A stretch of DNA of 64,000 bases from Porpolomopsis calyptriformis (lineage: Eukaryota; Basidiomycota; Agaricomycetes; Agaricales; Hygrophoraceae). Shown here one piece after another: positions 57,398 to 64,000 of the stretch (positions within the stretch are counted from its first letter, which is position 1; each line of letters begins with the position of its first letter). The notes beneath the pieces are model-generated. The model did no database searches, was not told the DNA's origin, and worked only from the letters and a program-made list of their open reading frames with translations. The stretch is taken from NCBI GenBank assembly GCA_951640195.1, contig OX621168.1, positions 1,612,001-1,676,000 of the forward strand. Reading direction: 5' to 3'. The position numbers and the translations under genes were made by a program.

Positions 57398-57946
57398 ATG
57401 TCAAATACTTTTTGGGGCTACCCTATGGACGTACCAGCTACGATCAAGGAGGTCATTCGTCGAAATTCAAAATACAAGAAAAACGTCCGATCTCTTAACG
57501 ATTTGGACAGGTCGGGACCCAGTATGTTCTCTTTTGCCCGAGAGACTTTTGGGAGAGAGTGCGGTATTCGGAATCTCAGAATAGAACGAGCGTGGATTGG
57601 CCGCGGCAGGAAAGCATATTGTTGGGCCCTTCCTCCCACAATGAATCCCGCATGTCGTTCTGCAGAGGACACCGAACGACTAAACGCGTTCTTGAAAATC
57701 ATTGGCTATACTTCCGAACCTATGAAGTATTGCTCTGCGAGAGTACGCGAACCTCCACACTTTCGCGACGCCCTGCCGATCCCAAAGATCGTGGAAGACA
57801 AACTTTGGGAGGCTTGTCTTAGTGGGTTTAGATCCGGTGCGATATTGGAAGAATTGGAGGCGGAGGATATTGCTAAAGCGAATAGAGCGAAATCGGACGA
57901 ATCGTTGGCAGAGGACATGGCCAAGGCGAAGATCACCGCCCCCTAA
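57398..57946 (+). CDS. Array gene B3, unknown 182-residue protein
   Basis: Complete copy, ATG at 57,398 (MSNTFWGYPMDVPATIKEV). It is almost the same as B2 from about 57,490 to the stop, apart from RRNSKYKKNVRS in place of the B2 N-terminal segment and PPHFRDALPIPK. It ends AKAKITAP. No known domain. A3 lies 193 bp away on the other strand. Confidence 0.74.
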   Translation: MSNTFWGYPMDVPATIKEVIRRNSKYKKNVRSLNDLDRSGPSMFSFARETFGRECGIRNLRIERAWIGRGRKAYCWALPPTMNPACRSAEDTERLNAFLKIIGYTSEPMKYCSARVREPPHFRDALPIPKIVEDKLWEACLSGFRSGAILEELEAEDIAKANRAKSDESLAEDMAKAKITAP

Positions 57947-58399
57947 ATAGTGAGCGATTTTGCACTTCTTCATAACCACCTTGGGTTGATTCACGATGTA
58001 CAGTAGTCTCATATCGTAATTCAGACCACATTGTCGTGGATTCCCTCCAACGTTCAATTGAATCAGTTCATATTACCTTCTTGTACAGACCAAATCGCTT
58101 GTTCATTCGCATCTCACTTCTTGACCCGCCATGCACCTGGCACTGACACACCAACCTTATCCCTTTCGATTCATCCCTTGATTATGTCCCGATCTACTTC
58201 CTATGATCATGCACCTTGATGCTGTAGAGTAAGTCCTTTATTCCTTCCTGGAATGCTATTCTAAGGAATGCAACTTTTCAGAATGCTATGCTTCGATGTG
58301 GTGTGGCCCCAGACTCAAGAGATTGCCACGCTAAGAGCTCCCAGATATTCCAGCCGACAGCTACTGACAGTGTATATCTCAAAATTGGCACATGTCACC

Positions 58400-58492
58400 G
58401 TGTAATCCTAGTACACAAGCAGCTGGACAATAAAGAATGGGTACCAGGTGCCGTGAGCTCAAGTACTTGAACACCGTTTAACAATGCTGGTT
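58400..58492 (+). pseudogene. Cia2 3'-end relic, unit 3
   Basis: TGTAATCCTAGTACACAAGC, AGCTGGACAATAAAGAATGG and GAACACCGTTTAACAATGCTGG parallel Cia2 49,903-50,000. This unit's spacer is less like the others, so it may be an older copy. Confidence 0.6.
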
Positions 58493-58700
58493 GTCAAAAT
58501 CCACCTCATAGATATTAAATTTCCAAATACAAGTGCATATATAGAGCACCTCGAGAAAAGACCAAAAATTATTAAATTACAGATCATCGGATTGAAAGGA
58601 ATCAAGCCGAAATTTATCCCCTAGCGCTGTATCTTGAATAGAAATGTTTCCACCTGTCGCCTCGTGGAAGTAATAGCCTCTGCACATAGGCTGTCAGTCT

Positions 58701-59636
58701 TCAGGCCTTGGGGTCCAGGACCAAAACGCCTGAGCTGAAAGGATCGATAAATTCTTTTGCCCAAGCCTCCATCTTGTCCAACATGACATTCGATTTTTCA
58801 TGTCCTATCCGGAAATAATCCGACCACTTGGTCCTTGTTGAGTCCAATATATCATCAGATGGCACGTAGTCGGCATCATCAAAGCTCACGGATGGTCGCG
58901 CTTCTCCTGCCTTAAAATACTGCCGCCATGTCCAGAAAGGTCCAGCGGCAGCAACTGCGATTATGGACGATTGGTTCCTCCCAGAGAAGAAATATTGAAC
59001 CTGATTTTCCACCGTCTTCTGTGCTCGGTTCATCCCAGTCAAACGACTTTCTCTGCTGGCATCACTCTCATCGTTATTATTCCAACGACGGTAGGTCTTG
59101 ATTTCGGTGATGACAGGAATAATTACATCCAAAATTTGTCTTTCGTGAGTCAATTGATTGTAAGTGTTCCGGAGATGTAGGATAGCAAAGTCGGTCACTT
59201 TGTGCGACTCATCTTTGGACATGGGTGGGAGTGGTTTGAATGGAGGAGGTTTCGGAGGTGATGGTGTCGGTAAGAGGGATGAGATTGGTTTTGACTTATG
59301 GGCCAGAGGTGATGACGGTGGCGATAAAGACATCGAGTCTGAATCACTGTATACTCCACTCTGGTCCAAAACATGTTGGAACGCAATTGCGTCTGCATCA
59401 TCGGAAGTCATTTCGTAATCGGGTTGAGACTGGGCACTGCTGCTCTCAGTCTGATCATCCGAGTCCAACAACCATAGAGGGTACTGTGGACTGAGACAAC
59501 AGGAGTCTAACTTCTCGAATCGCCTTAAAACAGTGTTCCATAGCGCATACCATGGGAATTCACGTTGTCGGTAATTTTGTTGGGGGTCATTGCCAAGGGC
59601 GATGGTAAGTTCTTGAATGGTTGGAGGGTTACGCAT
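58701..59636 (-). CDS. Array gene A4, PD-(D/E)XK nuclease-like protein
   Basis: About 311 residues from the ATG at 59,636 (MRNPPTIQELTIALG). It keeps FPWYALWNTVLRRFEKLDSC, KVTDFAILHLRNTYNQLTHE, IIPVITEIKTYRRWNNND, AQKTVENQVQYFF and VAAAGPFWTWRQYFKAG, and ends SGVLVLDPKA. The acidic middle is shortened relative to A2 and A3. The E-x-K pair is EIK here. Confidence 0.75.
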   Translation of the reverse strand: MRNPPTIQELTIALGNDPQQNYRQREFPWYALWNTVLRRFEKLDSCCLSPQYPLWLLDSDDQTESSSAQSQPDYEMTSDDADAIAFQHVLDQSGVYSDSDSMSLSPPSSPLAHKSKPISSLLPTPSPPKPPPFKPLPPMSKDESHKVTDFAILHLRNTYNQLTHERQILDVIIPVITEIKTYRRWNNNDESDASRESRLTGMNRAQKTVENQVQYFFSGRNQSSIIAVAAAGPFWTWRQYFKAGEARPSVSFDDADYVPSDDILDSTRTKWSDYFRIGHEKSNVMLDKMEAWAKEFIDPFSSGVLVLDPKA

Positions 59637-59864
59637 GGGCGGCGAAAAGCTAAGCACATTCTTGATGTGAGTAACACAGCATGAACAGGGGAGACTTTAA
59701 TGCTTACCAGCGGTGAAGCTTCAAGCTGGGGGCGGCATCCGCCAGATCAACGATTAGGTGACGAAATGGCAAACACTGATAAATATTTTCAACCCACCCA
59801 CAGTGAGCTCCAAATTTCCGTCGCGAGCTATGGTTAGTAACTGAAATTAGTAGATTCACCCACG

Positions 59865-60413
59865 ATGTCAAATAGTTTTTGGGGCTACCCCATGAACGTA
59901 CCTGCTACGATCAAGGAGGTCATACGTCGGGATTCCACATACAGGCAAAACGTCCAATCTCTTGATGATTTCGACAGGTGGGCACCCAGTATGTTTTCTT
60001 TTGCCAGAGAAACATTCGGGAGAGAGTGCGGTATTCGGAATCTCAGCATAGAACAGGCATGGATTGGTCACGGCAGGAAAGCATATTGTTGGGTCCTTCC
60101 CCCTACCATGAATCCCGCCTGTCGTTCTGTAGAGGACACCAAACGACTAAACGCGTTCTTAAAAATTGTCGGGTATACCACCGAACCTACGAAGTACTGT
60201 TCTACGATGGTACACGAACCTACACACTTGCGCAATGCCCCGCCGATCCCGAAGATCGTGGAAGACATACTTTGGGAGGCTTGTCTTAGTGGGTTTAGAT
60301 CCGGAGCTATATTGGAAGAATTGGAAGTGGTGGACTTTGCTAAAGTTAATAGAGCGAAATCGGACGAATCATTGGCGAAGGATATGGCCAGGGCGAAGAT
60401 CGCCGCCCCCTAA
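59865..60413 (+). CDS. Array gene B4, unknown 182-residue protein
   Basis: Complete copy, ATG at 59,865 (MSNSFWGYPMNVPATIKEV). It differs from the other B genes also in the C-terminal half (WVLPPTMNPACRSVEDTK, LEVVDFAKVNRAKS, AKDMARAKIAAP), so it appears not to have been homogenised there. The 3' spacer after the stop is again the common one. It is the likely source type of the extra B relic in unit 1, which shares the MNVP reading. Confidence 0.74.
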   Translation: MSNSFWGYPMNVPATIKEVIRRDSTYRQNVQSLDDFDRWAPSMFSFARETFGRECGIRNLSIEQAWIGHGRKAYCWVLPPTMNPACRSVEDTKRLNAFLKIVGYTTEPTKYCSTMVHEPTHLRNAPPIPKIVEDILWEACLSGFRSGAILEELEVVDFAKVNRAKSDESLAKDMARAKIAAP

Positions 60414-60863
60414 ACAGTGAGCGATTTTGCACTTCTTCATAACCACCTTGGGTTGATTCACGATGTACAGTAGTCTCATATCGTAATTCAGACTACATTG
60501 TCGTGGATTCCCTCCAACGTTCAATTGAATCAGTTCATATTACCTTCTTGTACAGACCTAATCGCTCGTTCATTCGCACCTCAGTTTTTGACCAACCATG
60601 GTGGCATTGACACACCAGCCTTATCCCTTTCGGTTCGCACCCTGATTATGTGCCGATCTGCTACCTGACTGCCAAATGGTCATGGGTTAACGCTGTAGAG
60701 TAAGTCCTTTATTCCTTCCTGGAATGGAATGCGACTTTTCAGGATGATATGGTATAGCCTCAGACTCAAGAAATTGTGGAGCATCTCGCGTTAGAGGCAC
60801 CGTGATATATTTGCCGACAGCCACCGTCGTATCCCGCTCAGAAGTCTAAACTGTACCTGTGAT

Positions 60864-60957
60864 CATGCAATCCGAGTAAACGAGTGGATGATAAGGAACG
60901 GGTACGCTTGAGAATCGTGAGGTCAAATGCTCAAACACCGTTTAGCAACCGCTACTT
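60864..60957 (+). pseudogene. Cia2 3'-end relic, unit 4
   Basis: Nearly identical to the unit 2 relic, with a short deletion (CGAGTGGATGATAAGGAACG). Not coding. Confidence 0.68.
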
Positions 60958-61121
60958 GTCACAATCCACCTTAAGAATGTTAAATGCAAGTGTACATACA
61001 TCGAGGGTATAAAATCCACAATTAATAAATTACAGACCATTGGGCCAAAGGGATCAAGCCGAAGTTCATCGCTCATTGTCCTGTTCTACCTAGTAGAAGT
61101 AGTAGGTCCGGCCATAGGTTC

Positions 61122-62069
61122 TCAGTCTTCACGTTCCAGGACCAAAACGCCTGAGGTAAAAGGATCAATGAACTCTTTTACCCAAGCCTCAATCTTATCC
61201 AACATGACGTTTGAATTTTCGTTCCCTATCCGAAAATGGTCCGACCACACCATATTCCTTGTCAGATCCAATACATCATCAGAGGGCACGTAGTCGCCAT
61301 CATCAAAGTTCGCAAACGGAGGCGATTCTTCTGCCTTGAAATATTGCCGCCATGTCCAGAATGGCCCAGCGGCAGCGATCGCAATGACAGACGATTGTTG
61401 TCTCCCGGAGAAGAAATATCGGACCTGAATGTTTACAGCTCTCTGCGCTTGTTTTAGCCCTTGCCAGCGACTATCTATGCTGGCATCATCGTCATCGTTA
61501 TTATTCCAACGACGATACGTCTTGATTTCGATGATGACAGGAACAAGTATGTCCAAAATTTGTCTTTCGTGAGTCAATTGATTGTAGGTGTTCCGGAGAT
61601 GTAGGATAGCAAAGTCGGTCACTTTGTGCGGCTCATCTTTGGACATGGGTGGGAGTGGTTTGGGTGGAGGAGGCTTCGGAGGTGATGGTGTCGGTAAGAG
61701 GGGTGAGATTGGTTTTGACTTATGGGCCAGAGGTGAAGACGGTGGCGAGAAAGACATTGAGTCTGAATCACTGTATGCTTCACTCCGGCCCAAAACATGT
61801 TGGAACCCAATTGCGTCTGCATCATCAGAAGGATCTGAGGTCATTTCGTAATCGGGTTGAGACCCGGAACTGCTGCTTTCAGTCTCATCGTCCAGAGCCA
61901 ACAACCATAGAGGGTATTGTGGACTGAGGCAACAGGAATCGAACCGTTCGAACTGTCTCAAAACGGTATTCCATAGTGCATACCATGGCAATTCACGCCG
62001 TCGGTAATTTTTTTCCGGGTCATTACCGAGAGCAATGGCAAGTTCTTGAATGACAGGAGAGTGACGCAT
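61122..62069 (-). CDS. Array gene A5, PD-(D/E)XK nuclease-like protein
   Basis: 315 residues from the ATG at 62,069 (MRHSPVIQELAIALG). It keeps LPWYALWNTVLRQFERFDSC, KVTDFAILHLRNTYNQLTHE, LVPVIIEIKTYRRWNNND, AQRAVNIQVRYFF and VIAIAAAGPFWTWRQYF, ending SGVLVLERED. It is closest to A4 in the middle and to A3 at the 3' end, a patchwork consistent with exchange between copies. Confidence 0.75.
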   Translation of the reverse strand: MRHSPVIQELAIALGNDPEKNYRRRELPWYALWNTVLRQFERFDSCCLSPQYPLWLLALDDETESSSSGSQPDYEMTSDPSDDADAIGFQHVLGRSEAYSDSDSMSFSPPSSPLAHKSKPISPLLPTPSPPKPPPPKPLPPMSKDEPHKVTDFAILHLRNTYNQLTHERQILDILVPVIIEIKTYRRWNNNDDDDASIDSRWQGLKQAQRAVNIQVRYFFSGRQQSSVIAIAAAGPFWTWRQYFKAEESPPFANFDDGDYVPSDDVLDLTRNMVWSDHFRIGNENSNVMLDKIEAWVKEFIDPFTSGVLVLERED

Positions 62070-62214
62070 GGGTGACAATGACTACATGCAATGTGAATGA
62101 AACGCAACTTAGCTGGGACAAGGGGATTGAATACTTACCGGGGTAAAGCGTGCAAGCTTGAAGCAATCGATTACAATGAACAGCCATCGGCAGGTGATCG
62201 ACGCGTCGAACAAA

Positions 62215-62228
62215 GACAAACATTTGCC
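62215..62228. promoter_or_regulatory. GACAAACATTTGCC motif in the A5/B5 gap
   Basis: Exact match to 57,333-57,346; it lies 76 bp before the B5 start codon. Confidence 0.4.
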
Positions 62229-62303
62229 ACACCAAAGCGTCAGTCACCTTTCGCTGCATTGTCTAGCCATCACTGATAACCGCAGTTAATAGCTTCTCCA
62301 TCG

Positions 62304-62852
62304 ATGTCCGATACATTTTGGGGCTACCTCGTGGACGTACCTGCTACAATCAAAAAGGTCATACGTCGAAATTCAGGATACAAGAAAAACGTCCGATCCC
62401 TCCATGATTTCGACAGGTCGGGAGCTAGTATGTTTTCTTTTGCCGAAGAAACTTTTGGCAGAGAGTGCGGTATCCGAAATCTCAGCATAGAACGGGCGTG
62501 GATTGGTCACGGCAGGAAAGCATATTGTTGGGCCCTTCCTCCCACAATGAATCCCGCATGTCGTTCTGCGGAGGACACCAAACGACTAAACGCGTTCTTA
62601 AGAATCATCGGCTATACTACCGAACCTACGAAGTATTGTTCTACGAGGATGCGCGAACCCGCACACTTACGCGATGCCCCACCGATCCCAAAGATCGTGG
62701 AAAACATACTTTGGGAGGCTTGTCTTAGTGGGTTTAGATCCGGTGCGATATTGGAAGAATTGGAGGCGGAGGATATTGCTAAAGCGAATAGAGCGGAATC
62801 GGACGAATCGTTGGCAGAGGATATGGCCAGGGCGAAGATTACCGCCCCCTAA
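62304..62852 (+). CDS. Array gene B5, unknown 182-residue protein
   Basis: Complete copy, ATG at 62,304 (MSDTFWGYLVDVPATIKKV). Its N-terminal half is a variant (RRNSGYKKNVRSLHDFDRS, AEETFGRECGIRN). Its C-terminal half matches B1-B3 (SGAILEELEAEDIAKANR, ARAKITAP). It is the last complete gene of the array. Confidence 0.74.
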   Translation: MSDTFWGYLVDVPATIKKVIRRNSGYKKNVRSLHDFDRSGASMFSFAEETFGRECGIRNLSIERAWIGHGRKAYCWALPPTMNPACRSAEDTKRLNAFLRIIGYTTEPTKYCSTRMREPAHLRDAPPIPKIVENILWEACLSGFRSGAILEELEAEDIAKANRAESDESLAEDMARAKITAP

Positions 62853-63451
62853 ATAGTGAGCGATTTTACACTTCTTCATAACCACCTTGGGTTGATTTAC
62901 TATGTACAGTAGTCTCATATTGTAATTCAGACTACATCACCATGGATTCCCTCCAATGTTCAATTGAATTGGTTCATAATTACCTTCTTGTACAGACCTA
63001 ATCGCTCGTTCATTCGCATCCCGCTTTTTGACCAGCTGTGGTTGCATTGACGCACTAGCCTTATCCCTTTCGGTTCGCCCCCTGATTATGTGCCGATCTA
63101 CTACCTGACTGCCAAATGGTCATGCGCCTTAATGTTGTCCTTTATTCCTTCCTGGAATGTTATTCCAAGGAATGCGACTTTTCAGAACGATATGGTATGG
63201 CCTCAGACTCAAGAAATTGTGGAGCATCTCGCGCTAGAGGCACCGTGATATATTTGCCGACAGCTACTGCCGGTGTTTCCCAGCGTGTGGTCAGAAGTCT
63301 AAAATGCAAGTGTACATACATCGAGAGTGTAAAATCCACAATTACAGACCAATGGACCAAAGGGGTCAAGCCAAAGTTCATCGCTCAGCGCTCGGCTTGT
63401 TTCGTATACCTCAGTAGTAGGTCCTATACATAGGGATTATCCTCAGGCCTC

Positions 63452-63570
63452 TGAATGGTTGGAGGGTTACGCATGGGCGATGAAAGCTAACTATATTCTT
63501 GATGTAAATAATATAGCATGAACAGGGGAGACTTTAATGTTTACCAGCTTCAAGCTTGAAGCCCAGTGAA
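63452..63570 (-). pseudogene. Remnant of a sixth A gene
   Basis: Only the start region and leader intron of an A gene remain: TGAATGGTTGGAGGGTTACGCATGGGC (as in A4 at about 59,614-59,640), then ATTCTTGATGT, AGCATGAACAGGGGAGACTTTAATG and TTACCAGC. The whole coding body between this point and the usual 3' end has been lost. B6 is absent. Confidence 0.7.
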
Positions 63571-63816
63571 AAACGCGGCTATTTGGAGGGAATCGTGTAG
63601 ATATGGAACTATTTGTACCAATACATAACAATTGCGTACCAATTACACCAATTTACTTCTTGATAAAAAGCTTTTTGTCCTTATTTGAGGAAGTTCCTTG
63701 CCATTTTTGAGTGCCTCGAGTCGACGACGTTTACTTCCAGACTTATTGATAAATTTATTCTTCGGTGAGCCTCAATTTAATCAATTTATTGGTTAAACTA
63801 ATTTACTTCCGATTAC
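63571..63816. other. 5' region of the right-hand transposon
   Basis: AT-rich, with repeated TTTACTTC(C) at about 63,653, 63,731 and 63,802 and repeats of TTGATAAA, resembling subterminal repeats of a DNA transposon. The outer border is not clear. Confidence 0.4.
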
Positions 63817-64000
63817 ATGGAACCTGTGCAAGACCAGCCGCTGCCTGGCTTCTGGTGCAACTGCAGCAGGTACTGTGGCGACCCACCCAAGAAGGTTTCA
63901 CAAATGACATATAACCGACATACCAACAACTGCAAGTACGATCTCTTCGTACTGGAATTCTGGGCATTGTTGCAGTCCAGAAACGGGGGGAAATCTACAA
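63817..64000 (+). CDS. Start of a Tnp2/Plavaka-type transposon gene (cut by window end)
   Basis: An open frame from the ATG at 63,817 to the window edge (61 codons). It begins MEPVQDQPLPGFWCNCSRYC and has KKVSQMTYNRHTNNC, a Cys/His arrangement (C-x-C-x3-C...H-x3-C) often seen at the N-terminus of Tnp2-type (CACTA/Plavaka) transposase proteins in Agaricomycetes. The rest lies outside the window, so the family call is provisional. Confidence 0.5.
   Translation, partial: MEPVQDQPLPGFWCNCSRYCGDPPKKVSQMTYNRHTNNCKYDLFVLEFWALLQSRNGGKST

Larger units (their letters stand above)
50026..63570. repeat. Tandem array of about 2.4-kb units with divergent A/B gene pairs
   Basis: Successive A genes end (stop codons) at 50,667, 53,839, 56,251, 58,701 and 61,122; B genes end at 52,457, 55,544, 57,946, 60,413 and 62,852. 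The period is about 2.40-2.47 kb, except for the first step (about 3.1 kb), which holds an extra B relic. In each unit A (minus) and B (plus) start back-to-back, 190-310 bp apart. The B-to-next-A spacer includes a highly conserved block (ATAGTGAGCGATTTTGCACTT and on for several hundred bp) and a Cia2 relic. The array starts right behind Cia2 and is broken off by a deletion and a transposon at 63.45-63.6 kb. Confidence 0.9.

Noticed and set aside
52191..62918. Antisense frames of about 125 codons opposite each B gene 3' end
   Set aside because: They recur because the B genes and spacers are repeated; codon pattern and conservation follow the B sense frame.
1..64000. tRNA, rRNA and other structured RNA genes
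   Set aside because: I looked for tRNA B-box-like motifs and rRNA segments and found none outside coding frames; without a covariance search small RNAs could be missed.

Overview
The window looks like nuclear DNA of a basidiomycete fungus, most likely an Agaricomycete. Genes are packed on both strands and broken by many 50-60 bp GT-AG introns. The gene set (Sog2, Mot1, Pan2, Not4, Vac1, Lcp5, Dcn1, Cia2) is eukaryotic and fungal. The accessory genes (an NB-ARC/TPR NLR, Zn2Cys6 and DDE_3 genes, a Tnp2-type transposon head) fit the mushrooms and their relatives. Exon structures were inferred by eye from splice signals and family conservation. Outer coordinates are firmer than individual junctions.

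Layout. 1-34,172 is a conserved housekeeping block: a FYVE/Rabenosyn-type vesicle-tethering protein, Sog2 (RAM pathway), a JmjC/cupin-8 oxygenase, Mot1 (TBP remover), Pan2 (deadenylase), a small CHY zinc-finger protein, Lcp5/neuroguidin (ribosome biogenesis), a DUF1766 protein, a GPI-type double cupredoxin, PDCD5, a secreted RNase T1/N1-like protein and Not4 (CCR4-NOT E3 ligase). Between these lie two long RNA-type hairpins at 20.05-20.27 kb, a relic of a PDCD5 intron, a pair of decayed dispersed repeats and a MITE-like element.

34,285-39,641 is one 5.36-kb Tc1/mariner-like element inserted 113 bp after the Not4 stop codon. It has near-identical 304-bp terminal inverted repeats, flanking TA dinucleotides and an apparently intact DD34E transposase. 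It also carries two cargo genes: a broken, intron-bearing copy of the transcription factor gene IWS1, and a Zn2Cys6 protein gene with an in-frame stop. Next come an NLR-type STAND protein with seven near-identical 126-bp TPR repeats (about 40.0-42.8 kb), a mitochondrial D-lactate dehydrogenase, a small unknown gene, a Dcn1-like neddylation factor and the Fe-S targeting factor Cia2/MIP18.

50,026-63,570, directly after Cia2, is the most unusual region: a tandem array of 2.4-kb units. Each unit holds a head-to-head gene pair. Gene A (minus strand, about 310-318 residues) has a TDF...E(V/I)K pattern that I read as a PD-(D/E)XK nuclease-like core. Gene B (plus strand, 182 residues) is of unknown family. 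There are five A genes, five B genes, two B relics and one deleted A remnant. Units also carry a decayed fragment of the Cia2 3' end, which suggests the array arose in place by duplication next to Cia2. The window ends in the start of a further transposon gene of the Tnp2/Plavaka type.

Pan2 and Not4 act in mRNA deadenylation and CCR4-NOT control, Mot1 acts on TBP, and IWS1 (here only as captured cargo) acts in elongation. The right half looks like an accessory island in which an NLR, a cargo transposon and a recently amplified nuclease-like/partner gene array lie close together. Any role in self/non-self recognition, genome defence or selfish inheritance is inference only.
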